A DNA stretch of 64,000 nucleotides from an uncultured Bacteroidales bacterium (GTDB taxonomy: Bacteria > Bacteroidota > Bacteroidia > Bacteroidales > Paludibacteraceae), in contig CALATT010000056.1 in assembly GCA_937891905.1 (NCBI GenBank), positions 1 through 64,000 of the forward strand, in the 5' to 3' direction. A program made the position numbers and the translations under genes. Position 1 is the stretch's first letter. Each line of letters opens with the position of its first letter. Shown here piece by piece: positions 26,127 through 34,849 of this stretch. The notes below the pieces were generated by a model. That model was not told the DNA's origin. It searched no databases and was given only the letters and a program-made list of their open reading frames with translations.

Positions 26127-27632
26127 TTAGCGTTTATAATTCTCCCACTTGGTGTTACGCATATCGCCTGACTTGAGGAATTCCTCGTGCATAGCGAGTG
26201 CGCAAGAGAGTGTATGAGGCGTGTGAGCCTTCTTGCTCATCTCGATATACTCGCGCAACATTGGGCGGTATTGTGGGTCCACGCAGTTCTCGATAATCTC
26301 GTGAGCGCGTTGGATAGGACTCTTACCACGCAAGTCAGCAATACCATGCTCGGTGATGATAATCTTCACAGAGTGCTCGCTATGGTCGTGGTGGCTCACC
26401 ATTGGTACGAAAGCCGAGATAGCACCACCCTTAGCAGTAGATGGAGTGGTATAGATAGAGATATACGCATTGCGGGTGAAATCACCACTACCTCCAATAC
26501 CATTCATCATCTTCGTTCCGCATACATGGGTAGAGTTGATATTTCCATAGATATCTGCTTCGAGAGCAGTATTGATGGTGATTAGTCCCATGCGGCGTGC
26601 CAACTCTGGGTTGTTACTGATTTCCTGAGGACGAAGAATGAGTTTATCCTTGAAGAAATCCATGTTATCGATGATATGCTGCAGTTTGTCAGCACCGATA
26701 GTGAGTGAGCAACCACTTGCGAACTTAATGCGTCCCTCATCCATCAAACCTACTACTGAATCTTGAATAACCTCTGTGTACATCTCGAATGGAGGAATGT
26801 TCTCGTTAGCACCAAGTGCACCGAGCACTGCATTCGCTACATTACCTACACCTGACTGGATAGGAAGGAAGGTAGAAGGAATACGACCTGCTTTCATCTC
26901 TGCTTCGAGGAAAGAAGCCACATTCTCACCAATTTTCTCTGTCACTTCATCCAGCGGAGTGAACGCACCTACCTCATTAGGACGATTGGTCTTCACTACT
27001 GCGAGCAGTTTCTCTGCAGGGATAGTGATACAATCGGTACCGATACGGTCAGAAACGCTATATACAGGTATCTCACGGCGTTGTGGTGGGTCGGTTGGTT
27101 CGTAGATATCATGCATACCACGCATAGTGGCTGGCATCGCTTCGTTCAACTCCACGATCACCTTATCTGCCAAGCGGCAGAAAGTAGGTACATTACCCAC
27201 ACCTGCGGTAGGAACGATCTCTATCACATCGCCATTCTCTACCACTTGGCACGCCTCGATAATAGCGAAATCTGGCTTAGGCATGAAGCCATAACGCAGG
27301 TCTTGCGCCAATTCGCTCAAGTGCATATCATAGTAATGTGCACCCTGCGCATTGAGTTCCGTACGCAAGTCTTTATTTCCTTGATAAGGAGTGCGGAAAA
27401 GGATAGCGTGTGCACGCGCTAAAGCGCCGTCACAAGAGTCACCTGTGGACGCGCCAGTGTACATGCCAATCTTGAATGGTTTGCCCTCAGCATGGAGAGC
27501 CTCAGCCTTCTCTGCGATGGCTGTAGGCACATCTTTGGGAGCACCTGCGGGGGTGAAACCACCCATACCGCAGATTGCACCATCAAAGACATACGCAGCC
27601 GCCTCAGAGGCTGACATAAATGGAAGAGCCAT
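26127..27632 (-). CDS. Acetyl-CoA hydrolase/succinate CoA-transferase family enzyme
   Basis: A 501-residue class I CoA-transferase. The N-terminal FTPAG motif, the SGVGNVANAVLGALG segment and the C-terminal GIGGSGDFTRNA and HGIADLRGKSP match the succinyl-CoA:acetate transferase/acetyl-CoA hydrolase family. In anaerobic Bacteroidales such enzymes take part in acetate, succinate or propionate formation; the exact acceptor is undetermined. The start lies 2 nt after the fba stop, so glycolytic aldolase and fermentative end-product enzyme are co-transcribed. Confidence 0.92.
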   Translation of the reverse strand: MALPFMSASEAAAYVFDGAICGMGGFTPAGAPKDVPTAIAEKAEALHAEGKPFKIGMYTGASTGDSCDGALARAHAILFRTPYQGNKDLRTELNAQGAHYYDMHLSELAQDLRYGFMPKPDFAIIEACQVVENGDVIEIVPTAGVGNVPTFCRLADKVIVELNEAMPATMRGMHDIYEPTDPPQRREIPVYSVSDRIGTDCITIPAEKLLAVVKTNRPNEVGAFTPLDEVTEKIGENVASFLEAEMKAGRIPSTFLPIQSGVGNVANAVLGALGANENIPPFEMYTEVIQDSVVGLMDEGRIKFASGCSLTIGADKLQHIIDNMDFFKDKLILRPQEISNNPELARRMGLITINTALEADIYGNINSTHVCGTKMMNGIGGSGDFTRNAYISIYTTPSTAKGGAISAFVPMVSHHDHSEHSVKIIITEHGIADLRGKSPIQRAHEIIENCVDPQYRPMLREYIEMSKKAHTPHTLSCALAMHEEFLKSGDMRNTKWENYKR

Positions 27633-27634
27633 GA

Positions 27635-28636
27635 TTATTCTGCTTTACCGTTAGAACCTAATACATTGATGATTTTGTGCTTGTAGAGCTCTGTCATCAA
27701 GTCGCGAGCAGGACCGCAGTATTTGCGTGGGTCGAACTCACCTGGCTTCTCTGCAAATACTTTGCGTACTGCAGCGGTGAAGGCAAGGCGGCTATCTGAG
27801 TCAATGTTAATCTTGCAAACAGCGCTCTCAGATGCCTTGCGGAGTTGCTCCTCTGGAATACCTACCGCGTCCGGGAATTTACCACCATATTGGTTGATGA
27901 TATCTACATACTCCTGTGGTACAGAAGAAGAACCGTGGAGTACGATTGGGAAACCAGGAAGCTGCTCCATGATTGCATCGAGGATGTCGAATGCCAATGG
28001 AGGAGGAACGAGTTTGCCTGTTTGTGGATCTACTGTACATTGCTCACGGGTGAACTTGTATGCACCGTGGCTGGTACCGATAGAAATAGCGAGTGAGTCG
28101 CAACCAGTACGAGTAGCGAAATCAACTACCTCTTCTGGCTTGGTATAGTGGCTCTCTGCTGCAGACACTTCGTCTTCTACACCAGCCAATACGCCGAGCT
28201 CTGCCTCTACTGTCACACCATGAGCGTGAGCGTATTCTACTACCTTTTGTGTGAGGGCGATATTCTCCTCGTATGGAAGGTGGCTACCGTCGATCATCAC
28301 GCTTGAGAAACCGAAGTCAACGCAAGACTTGCAGGTCTCGAAGCTATCTCCGTGGTCGAGGTGTAAGCAGATTTGTGGATTCTCCCAACCTAACTCTTTT
28401 GCGTACTCTACAGCACCTTGAGCCATATAGCGGAGAAGTGTTTGGTTAGCATAGTTGCGTGCACCTTTAGAAACCTGAAGGATAACAGGGCTCTTGGTGT
28501 CAGCAGCTGCTTTGATGATTGCTTGGAGTTGCTCCATGTTGTTGAAGTTGAAGGCTGGGATAGCATATCCGCCTTTGATTGCTTTGGCAAACATTTCCTT
28601 GGTGTTTACCAAGCCTAATTCTTTGTAACTTACCAT
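27635..28636 (-). CDS. fba: Class II fructose-bisphosphate aldolase, Bacteroides type
   Basis: A 333-residue zinc aldolase cleaving fructose 1,6-bisphosphate. HLDHGDSFE supplies a zinc ligand and the catalytic Asp; VEAELGVLAG, SIGTSHGAYKF and LHGSSSVP are further signature segments. Length and the SHYTKPEEV region fit the ~334-residue Bacteroides-type class. It is the first gene of the operon, with a clean promoter 97 nt upstream. Confidence 0.95.
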   Translation of the reverse strand: MVSYKELGLVNTKEMFAKAIKGGYAIPAFNFNNMEQLQAIIKAAADTKSPVILQVSKGARNYANQTLLRYMAQGAVEYAKELGWENPQICLHLDHGDSFETCKSCVDFGFSSVMIDGSHLPYEENIALTQKVVEYAHAHGVTVEAELGVLAGVEDEVSAAESHYTKPEEVVDFATRTGCDSLAISIGTSHGAYKFTREQCTVDPQTGKLVPPPLAFDILDAIMEQLPGFPIVLHGSSSVPQEYVDIINQYGGKFPDAVGIPEEQLRKASESAVCKINIDSDSRLAFTAAVRKVFAEKPGEFDPRKYCGPARDLMTELYKHKIINVLGSNGKAE

Positions 28637-28732
28637 GTTTTTAGATTTTAATTGTTAACTTATTTTGTTTTGTTTTCAGTTGTCAGTGCTCAGTTTGTAC
28701 AATTGATATTGTACATTACGCGTATTCGGCGA

Positions 28733-28764
28733 CAAAGTTACTGCTTTTTTTTGAACTGACCAAA
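28733..28764 (-). promoter_or_regulatory. Promoter of the fba operon
   Basis: Minus-strand TAACTTTG at 28733-28740 and TTTG at 28761-28764 are separated by 20 bp. Confidence 0.8.
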
Positions 28765-28829
28765 TTTTTTTATCAAACAAAATGAATTGACACCTTGAAG
28801 TTACAAAAAAACGACGAAGAGAGCCGCGA

Positions 28830-28865
28830 TAGCGACTCACACGAGTCTTAACTTAAGCGAGGTAT
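28830..28865 (+). repeat. Intergenic repeat, copy 2
   Basis: Second copy of the 36-nt core seen at 21403-21438. In this copy GACTC and GAGTC form a perfect 5-bp hairpin with loop ACAC. It lies about 65 bp upstream of the fba promoter. Confidence 0.75.
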
Positions 28866-28893
28866 CGTCTTATGCAATCCATTTGCCGAACAC

Positions 28894-28926
28894 AAAAACA
28901 CCGCCACTCATTTCTGAATGACGGTG
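28894..28926 (-). terminator. Terminator of the gtrA-OPT transcript
   Basis: On the minus strand CACCG + TCATT pair with AATGA + CGGTG (one 4-nt bulge, 4-nt loop), followed by five T. It lies about 110 nt below the OPT stop. Confidence 0.7.
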
Positions 28927-29033
28927 CAAAGGTACTGCTATTTATTGCATAAATGCAAATAATTTGGTAGAAAGTTTGGATTTTAGCGATTCTCTCTATC
29001 TTGTATTTCTAATCAAATGCTTGCTGGTTTACA

Positions 29034-31013
29034 TCATTTCTTTTTACTTGCCAGGGCGAAGTAGGCGATTAGAGCGATATATGCGGCAACTCCTACTATA
29101 GCTGCGCCGTTGCTTGTAGACCAAGCGCCCAGATACCAGTCCACGCCGCAGAACTTAACAATAGCACTCACTACACCCATCAAGGCACCTCCTGCTATAA
29201 ATCCAGATGCGACGAGTGTTCCCTTCTCCTGACGCGCCTGAGCCAACTCTTCTGCTTGCTCTCCATCACTCGCTTTCTTACGGCTCACAAACCAAGAAAC
29301 AGCGCCACCGACCAATAATGGGGTATTCAGACTCAATGGGATGAACATACCCAAAGCAAAAGGTAAAACGGGTACATTCAGTAATGACAAAATAAGTGCT
29401 AACACAGCTCCCGCAAGATACAACATCCATGGTGCGCCTTGTCCCGACATGAGCGGTTCGATAACGGCCGCCATCGCATTCGCTTGAGGTGCTACAAGTG
29501 CGTTTTCTCCCGTGAAACCATAGGTTTTATTGAGGACAATCATCACACCGCCAACCGTGGCCGCAGAGACAAGTGTGCCAAGGAATTTCCATGTCTGCTG
29601 TTTATAAGGCGACGAACCAATCCAATAACCAATCTTGAGGTCTGTGATAAATCCGCCAGCCATAGAGAGCGCCGTACACACAACGCCTCCTATCACCATC
29701 GCGCCTACCATACCACTCGCACCTTTCATGCCCACTGCTACAAAGATAACAGAGGCAATAATAAGCGTCATCAGCGTCATGCCCGAAACAGGGTTGCTAC
29801 CTACAATAGCAATAGCATTCGCCGCTACCGTGGTGAAAAGGAATGCAATAACAGTCACTACTAAGAATGCCACTAAAGCTTGCCATAGATTGCCTAATAC
29901 ACCTATCCAGAAGAAGACCAATGTGCACACCAGTGCCACGGCAATAGCCAATACTAAGAATTTCATTGATAAATCACGATCTGTGCGGAGTATATTCGCC
30001 TTAGGTGCTTGTTCGCCTTTACCTTTGCCGCCTAACTCCTTACCTGCTAATGAGACAGCACTCTTGATAACTCCCCACGAACGGACAATACCTATGAGTC
30101 CAGCCATCGCTATCGCACCAATACCTATATTACGACCATAATCACGGAAGAGTGTTTCGGCAGTCATCGACTCCATACCAGGCATGGTACCTATCATAGG
30201 TAGTAAGACCCACCATACAAAGAACGAACCCGCGCAGATAATAGCCGCGTACTTCAAACCAATGATATAGCCCAAACCAAGGACTGCCGCAGAGGTATTG
30301 ATGGAGAAAACAAGTTTGCATTTCTCCGCTAAAGTGGCACCCCATGTAGTCATATGCGTAGATAACTGCTCGGTCCATAAACCGAAAGTAGATACTACAA
30401 AATCGTATAATCCACCTATTCCAGCCGCCCAGATAAGCGGTTTAGCTGAAGAAGTGGCAGTTGTTGCTGCTGAAGGTTGCTCTTCACTTTGCTCATTAGA
30501 GATAAGGACCTGCGTGGTAGCGGTCGCCTCTGGGAATGGATACTCACCATGTTTCTCCTTCACGAAATAACGGCGGAAGGGGATTAGGAAGAGTATGCCC
30601 AAACAGCCACCGAGTAATGAAGAAAGGAAGATCTGCGTGAAAGTGACAGTCATCTCAGGGTACTTGGCTTGTAAAATATACAGCGCTGGAAGCGTGAAGA
30701 TAGCTCCCGCTACAATCACACCTGAACTGGCACCTATAGACTGAATCATCACATTCTCGCCCAAGGCATTCTTGCGCTTGAGGATAGATGACAAACTCAC
30801 CGCTATGATAGCAATAGGGATGGCCGCTTCGAAGACTTGTCCCACTTTGAGACCCAAGTAGGCAGCCGCAGCGGAGAAAATAACTGCCATCAGCACACCC
30901 ATGCTGACGCTATACAAACTGACCTCAGGATAATCTTTTGTAGGTTTCAAAATAGGCTCGTATTGCTCTCCATTCTTCAATGGGCGAGCTGCATTTTCAG
31001 GTAATTTGCTCAT
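29034..31013 (-). CDS. OPT family oligopeptide transporter
   Basis: A 659-residue inner-membrane carrier with some 14-16 hydrophobic segments. GEYPFPEATATTQVL near residues 155-170 and the NPVSGMT segment in the second half are family hallmarks. OPT proteins take up peptides, glutathione or metal chelates with protons; bacterial substrates are mostly unproven. A Ser/Ala/Thr-rich cytosolic loop (about 175-190) follows the first signature. It is preceded by gtrA at 20 nt. Confidence 0.92.
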   Translation of the reverse strand: MSKLPENAARPLKNGEQYEPILKPTKDYPEVSLYSVSMGVLMAVIFSAAAAYLGLKVGQVFEAAIPIAIIAVSLSSILKRKNALGENVMIQSIGASSGVIVAGAIFTLPALYILQAKYPEMTVTFTQIFLSSLLGGCLGILFLIPFRRYFVKEKHGEYPFPEATATTQVLISNEQSEEQPSAATTATSSAKPLIWAAGIGGLYDFVVSTFGLWTEQLSTHMTTWGATLAEKCKLVFSINTSAAVLGLGYIIGLKYAAIICAGSFFVWWVLLPMIGTMPGMESMTAETLFRDYGRNIGIGAIAMAGLIGIVRSWGVIKSAVSLAGKELGGKGKGEQAPKANILRTDRDLSMKFLVLAIAVALVCTLVFFWIGVLGNLWQALVAFLVVTVIAFLFTTVAANAIAIVGSNPVSGMTLMTLIIASVIFVAVGMKGASGMVGAMVIGGVVCTALSMAGGFITDLKIGYWIGSSPYKQQTWKFLGTLVSAATVGGVMIVLNKTYGFTGENALVAPQANAMAAVIEPLMSGQGAPWMLYLAGAVLALILSLLNVPVLPFALGMFIPLSLNTPLLVGGAVSWFVSRKKASDGEQAEELAQARQEKGTLVASGFIAGGALMGVVSAIVKFCGVDWYLGAWSTSNGAAIVGVAAYIALIAYFALASKKK

Positions 31014-31033
31014 AATAAATTAGAAATTTTATA

Positions 31034-31543
31034 TTATTTATTTATTCTAAAAGAGTAGTATTTCTGTCCGAAATAGGAAATGGTAATGGTGATGAGTGTG
31101 ATAAACATCTTGCTCGGCGTAGGATACCAACCGAAACACTCCACACATAGTTTTAATCCAAAATAATTGACTGCCAGATTAAGCGCTACAATCGTTATAT
31201 AACGCATTAACTGCTTACTACCGCGCAAGTTAGATTGCGTGAAAGTAACATACTTATTCAACCAAAAACCTGTCAATAGGGTAATAGGAAAAACAATACA
31301 TAGCGTGGCAATGTGGGGAGTGATACAGAAGCCTACCCCCAGCCCCTCCCTAAAGGGAAGGGTAATATATAGTAATTGATGACCAATGACGAAGTTATAA
31401 ATCAGGAAATACAACACCCAATCCAACACCATGTTTCCACCGCCACAAGCTGCATAACGGAAGAGTTGCGGAGAGAACCATCGGCTGAAAGGACGATAGA
31501 AAAAGTCAATAATTTTCGTTATTATATGTGCTAAACGAGGCAT
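31034..31543 (-). CDS. GtrA family membrane protein, with a repeat-encoded loop
   Basis: A 169-residue four-helix membrane protein of the GtrA/DPMS3 family, usually involved in moving lipid-linked sugars (undecaprenyl-phosphate-glucose) across the membrane. The N-terminal FRYAACGGGNMVLDWVLYF and C-terminal ISYFGQKYYSFR are typical. Residues 61-72 (TLPFREGLGVGF) are encoded by a GC-rich palindromic repeat and lengthen the first periplasmic loop. No glycosyltransferase is adjacent, so the substrate is open. Confidence 0.85.
   Translation of the reverse strand: MPRLAHIITKIIDFFYRPFSRWFSPQLFRYAACGGGNMVLDWVLYFLIYNFVIGHQLLYITLPFREGLGVGFCITPHIATLCIVFPITLLTGFWLNKYVTFTQSNLRGSKQLMRYITIVALNLAVNYFGLKLCVECFGWYPTPSKMFITLITITISYFGQKYYSFRINK
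31331..31362 (-). repeat. Palindromic G/C-run repeat inside gtrA
   Basis: A 32-nt tract of C-runs and G-runs with a TCCCT/AGGGA palindrome, read in frame as LPFREGLGVG. It contrasts with the AT-rich flanks. I recall similar sequences as dispersed repeats in many Bacteroidota genomes, often read as this peptide. Confidence 0.7.
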
Positions 31544-31555
31544 TTTTGGGTTAAA

Positions 31556-31614
31556 TATGCATTTTTATTGCTAAAAACCTTGTGTATTTCAAATAATATT
31601 TGGTACTTTCGGCA
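31556..31614 (+). repeat. Direct repeat copy A (degenerate promoter region)
   Basis: About 59 nt closely match 31696-31757: ATATG, then ATTTTTAT, a GCTAAAA word, CCTTGTGTATTTCAAAT and a -7-like box. Here the box reads TACTTTCG and is probably inactive. Confidence 0.75.
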
Positions 31615-31695
31615 CGCCCTTATAATAAGGAATCCTCCGAAAGATACGGTCGCACAGTTGTGCAAATAACAAGTTTTTTGCTCAAAAAATACATA

Positions 31696-31757
31696 AATAT
31701 GAATTTTTATCGCTAAAACCTTGTGTATTTCAAATATTTGTAGTACTTTTGCAGTCG
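31696..31757 (+). repeat. Direct repeat copy B (carries intact rsmA promoter)
   Basis: Second copy of the repeat, 140 bp to the right, with an intact TACTTTTG box. The two copies suggest a local duplication of a promoter segment. The whole 31544-31878 gap shows no gene. Confidence 0.75.
31720..31751 (+). promoter_or_regulatory. Promoter of rsmA-corA
   Basis: CTTG at 31720-31723 and TACTTTTG at 31744-31751, 20 bp apart, followed by an inverted copy of the box (GCAAAAG). The leader to the rsmA ATG is about 120 nt. Confidence 0.75.
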
Positions 31758-31800
31758 CAAAAGCGTTGGACGGATGTACAACACTATTGTAATTTGCGTG

Positions 31801-31832
31801 CAAAGGTACTAATTTTTTTTTACGCACGCAAA
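31801..31832 (-). promoter_or_regulatory. Minus-strand promoter upstream of gtrA
   Basis: TACCTTTG (31801-31808) with TTTG (31829-31832) at 20 bp on the minus strand. It would give gtrA-OPT a leader of about 250 nt and transcribe both direct repeat copies. Confidence 0.7.
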
Positions 31833-31878
31833 CTTTTTAATTAAAAACACACCTATATGGACGATTATCACGCGGAGA

Positions 31879-32679
31879 ATGCAACAAGTACATGCCAAGA
31901 AACAATCGTGCGACACAGTACGAGCAAAGAAATTTCTAGGGCAACACTTCTTGACGGACTTAAGTGTCGCCCAAAAGATTGCTGAAACAATCTCCACCGG
32001 CCGAACCATAGAGATCGGACCGGGAATGGGTGTGCTTACCCAATTCCTTCTTAAAAATCCTACTATCACACTCACGGCCATCGAAATAGACCGCGAGTCA
32101 GTGGTATATCTCAAAGAGTGGTATCCCGAGTTAAACCTTGTGGAAGGAGACTTTCTGAAGATTGACTTAGATCAACTTATACCCGAGGGCGAATTTAATG
32201 TCATCGGTAATTATCCCTACAATATCAGTAGCCAAATTTTCTTCAAAGTACTTGATTATAAGGATCGTATTCCTGTTTGCTCTGGTATGATACAGAAGGA
32301 AGTGGCTGAACGAATTGCCTCGCAACCAGGTAAGAAAGCATATGGAATATTATCCGTACTGCTACAAGCCTATTACGATATAGAATATTTATTCACTGTA
32401 CATGAACATGTATTCAATCCTCCGCCTAAAGTGAAATCAGCAGTCATCCGTATGACTCGCAATAAACGACGACGGTTGGATTGCGACGAAAAACTATTCA
32501 AGACAGTAGTCAAAACAGCTTTTAACCAGCGACGAAAACAGATGCGCAATTCTCTTCAACAGCTGGTAGGAAAGGGAAATCCCATCTTAGAAGAGAAAAT
32601 ATTTACAATGCGCCCAGAACAGCTGTCAGTAGAACAATTTATTGAATTAACCAATCTAATTGCTAAGCATCATGTCTGA
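31879..32679 (+). CDS. rsmA: 16S rRNA dimethyladenosine transferase
   Basis: A 266-residue SAM-dependent enzyme (KsgA) that dimethylates two adjacent adenosines near the 3' end of 16S rRNA. Motif I is IEIGPGMGVLT; the catalytic motif IV is NYPYNISS; KKFLGQHFLTD is the usual N-terminal signature. The start ATG at 31879 gives a basic N-terminal extension of ~17 residues before it. The 3' end overlaps corA by 8 nt. Confidence 0.95.
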   Translation: MQQVHAKKQSCDTVRAKKFLGQHFLTDLSVAQKIAETISTGRTIEIGPGMGVLTQFLLKNPTITLTAIEIDRESVVYLKEWYPELNLVEGDFLKIDLDQLIPEGEFNVIGNYPYNISSQIFFKVLDYKDRIPVCSGMIQKEVAERIASQPGKKAYGILSVLLQAYYDIEYLFTVHEHVFNPPPKVKSAVIRMTRNKRRRLDCDEKLFKTVVKTAFNQRRKQMRNSLQQLVGKGNPILEEKIFTMRPEQLSVEQFIELTNLIAKHHV

Positions 32680-33622
32680 AATCAAAATATTCTATAAAGA
32701 TAAGGAGAAAATCAAAGTAGCACGCACTATCTCCGCACTCAAAGAACTGGATAAGAAAGATATTATCTGGATTGACCTTCTTGATGTATCAGATAAAACA
32801 GAGGATACATTAGAGGGATTCCTTAAGATAGATATTCAGGAAGATGAAGAAATGGAGGAGATTGAGCTCTCCAGCCGTTATATCCAAACGGACGATAGTA
32901 TCGTGGCTAATAGTAACTTCCTTAAAAATAACTACGAAGTAGAGCCTGTTAACTTTATCCTCAAAAACTCAATCCTCGTCACCATTCGTGATGTGGAATT
33001 GGATAGTTTTAATGAGACGATAAAGAAGATGTTTGTTAATACTCGCAATTTCCCAAGCGGATACCATGTATTAGTGGCGCTCTTTGAGACTCGTGTGGAA
33101 AAGGATGCCGATATGATTGAGGATACAACCGACATGATTACCACACTCTCTCAACAAATCAATGCTAAGAGTGATCATGTGGACGAAGACTTGCTTGTGC
33201 AAATCAAGGACTTACAGGAAAAAGTGACTATCATTCGACAGAATATAATGGATAAACAACGCGTGATAAGTAATTTCCTTAAGTGCGATTTCTTCCCCGA
33301 AGAATTAGGTCCACGCCTCACGATGATTATTAAGGATATTAACTCACTCTTTGACTACACGCGATTTGGTTTTGACCGTTTGGACTACCTCCAGGATACT
33401 TTCCTCGGTTTGGTTAATATCGAGCAGAATAAGATAATCAAGATATTCACAGTGATTAATATTATCTTCCTGCCACCTACACTTATTGCTTCTATGTATG
33501 GTATGAATTTCGATATTATGCCTGAACTGCATTTCAAATACGGATACTTATTGGCAATAGGATTAATGCTCTCATCAGTAGCTATTATTATGGGTGTATT
33601 TAAATGGAAAAAATGGTTGTGA
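32672..33622 (+). CDS. corA: CorA family magnesium/cobalt transporter
   Basis: A 316-residue pentameric channel. A soluble N-terminal funnel with a long helix precedes two C-terminal membrane helices; the signature YGMNF lies at the end of the first one. I chose the ATG at 32672 (MSEIKIFYK), which overlaps the rsmA stop; an in-frame start four codons earlier is less likely. The soluble part is acidic, with a run EEMEEIELS that may bind metal. Confidence 0.93.
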   Translation: MSEIKIFYKDKEKIKVARTISALKELDKKDIIWIDLLDVSDKTEDTLEGFLKIDIQEDEEMEEIELSSRYIQTDDSIVANSNFLKNNYEVEPVNFILKNSILVTIRDVELDSFNETIKKMFVNTRNFPSGYHVLVALFETRVEKDADMIEDTTDMITTLSQQINAKSDHVDEDLLVQIKDLQEKVTIIRQNIMDKQRVISNFLKCDFFPEELGPRLTMIIKDINSLFDYTRFGFDRLDYLQDTFLGLVNIEQNKIIKIFTVINIIFLPPTLIASMYGMNFDIMPELHFKYGYLLAIGLMLSSVAIIMGVFKWKKWL

Positions 33623-33629
33623 TTTAATC

Positions 33630-33872
33630 CGTTGAAATCGAAGTATTTAATGAACTTATTAACATATTGTTTATAATTTCAAAATAGATGTGTTTATAAT
33701 TTTAACACCATTACACTTATCAAAAGTCTTTACTTTTAATTAACTTCTTTTGGGTGCTATAATATTTTGAACTTCAATCGATTTCAACGATTATTTACAT
33801 TATCAACAGTTAATAATAACCAATAGATTTTTAAAAATAAATATATAATATTTTATATCTTCTTTTAGAAGC
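33630..33872. other. AT-rich intergenic region, candidate chromosomal origin (oriC)
   Basis: No gene lies here. It contains five 9-mers of the form TTATNNACA: plus strand at 33656, 33791 and 33800 (the last two adjacent), minus strand at 33668-33676 and 33691-33699. A 12-bp inverted repeat (33630-33641, 33778-33789) flanks most of them. A 45-nt stretch almost free of G and C (33824-33868) could be the unwinding element. Base-skew change across the window and a parS site 10.6 kb away support the reading. Boxes differ from the E. coli consensus at one or two inner positions. Confidence 0.5.
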
Positions 33873-33887
33873 TTGTGGGCAGTAGTT

Positions 33888-34844
33888 ATGGAAAAGGAAC
33901 AATTGATGCAATCTATCCGCGAATTGGCTAAACAGAAAAATGCAGTTATCTTCGCGCATTATTATACTAGACCAGAGATACAAGAAATAGCTGATTTTAT
34001 CGGAGATAGTCTCGCGCTCGCACAACAGGCAACGCGCGTGCAAGCAGATATATTAATAATGTGCGGTGTGCACTTTATGGGAGAGACTATGAAGATTCTT
34101 TGTCCTGATAAGAAAGTACTGGTTCCTGATATGAATGCAGGCTGCTCATTGGCTGATAGTTGTAAAGCACAAGATTTATCTGCTTTTATTCAATCACAAA
34201 AAGAGTTAAATAAGGGACAAAAGCCTTTGGTAGTAAGTTATGTAAATACTACTGCAGAAGTAAAAGCAGTGACAGATATAGTAGTTACTTCATCCAATGC
34301 CAAGCATATAGTGGACCAATTACCAACTGATCAACCTATTATTTTCGGTCCAGATAAGAATCTTGGCGCTTATATCAATTCCGTTACAGGTAGAGAGATG
34401 ATTTTATGGGATGGAGGTTGCCATGTACATGGTAGATTTGATAAAAATGCTTTAGAGCAGCTCAAAAAAGAAAATCCTGGTGTGGAAGTATTAGCTCATC
34501 CAGAGTGTAAGGCAGAAATTCTCGCGCTGAGCGATGTAATTGGTTCTACCAAGGCATTGCTCGACCATGTAATAAAATCGTCTTCTACGCGCTTTATAAT
34601 AGCCACAGAAAGCGGAATAATACATGAGATGAAGAAGGCATGCCCTGATAAAGAATTTATTCCTCTGCCTTCGAAGAATGAAAATGGTATCGCGTGTGCA
34701 TGTAATGAATGTGAATATATGCGCATGAATACATTAGAAAATGTATATGCATGCCTATGCGATGAGCAACCTGAGATGATAGTAGATGAAGAAATAGCTT
34801 CGAAAGCTATCTCTTCTATCCATAGAATGTTAGAGATGAGTTAA
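33888..34844 (+). CDS. nadA: Quinolinate synthase
   Basis: A 318-residue 4Fe-4S enzyme making quinolinate from iminoaspartate and dihydroxyacetone phosphate in NAD synthesis. Cluster-binding cysteines are seen in MCGVHFMGE, in PDMNAGCSL or GGCHVHG (candidate second site), and in the C-terminal CACNECEYM. The N-terminal IFAHYYTRPEIQ is typical. The ATG at 33888 is preferred over an in-frame TTG 15 nt upstream. nadB and nadC are not in the window. Confidence 0.94.
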   Translation: MEKEQLMQSIRELAKQKNAVIFAHYYTRPEIQEIADFIGDSLALAQQATRVQADILIMCGVHFMGETMKILCPDKKVLVPDMNAGCSLADSCKAQDLSAFIQSQKELNKGQKPLVVSYVNTTAEVKAVTDIVVTSSNAKHIVDQLPTDQPIIFGPDKNLGAYINSVTGREMILWDGGCHVHGRFDKNALEQLKKENPGVEVLAHPECKAEILALSDVIGSTKALLDHVIKSSSTRFIIATESGIIHEMKKACPDKEFIPLPSKNENGIACACNECEYMRMNTLENVYACLCDEQPEMIVDEEIASKAISSIHRMLEMS

Positions 34845-34849
34845 GGGAT

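Larger units (their letters stand above)
28637..29033. other. Intergenic region between OPT transporter and fba
   Basis: No gene is seen. From left to right it holds CAGT/GTCAG words (28673-28697), a perfect 7-bp hairpin GTACAAT/ATTGTAC (28697-28714), the fba promoter, the second copy of the 36-nt repeat, the terminator of the upstream OPT gene, and about 100 nt of AT-rich sequence to the OPT stop. Confidence 0.7.

Noticed and set aside
28927..28959. Minus-strand promoter (TACCTTTG with TTTG at 21 bp)
   Set aside because: Its start site would lie inside the terminator hairpin of the OPT gene and it would drive no gene before the fba promoter; it was left out as a probable chance match.
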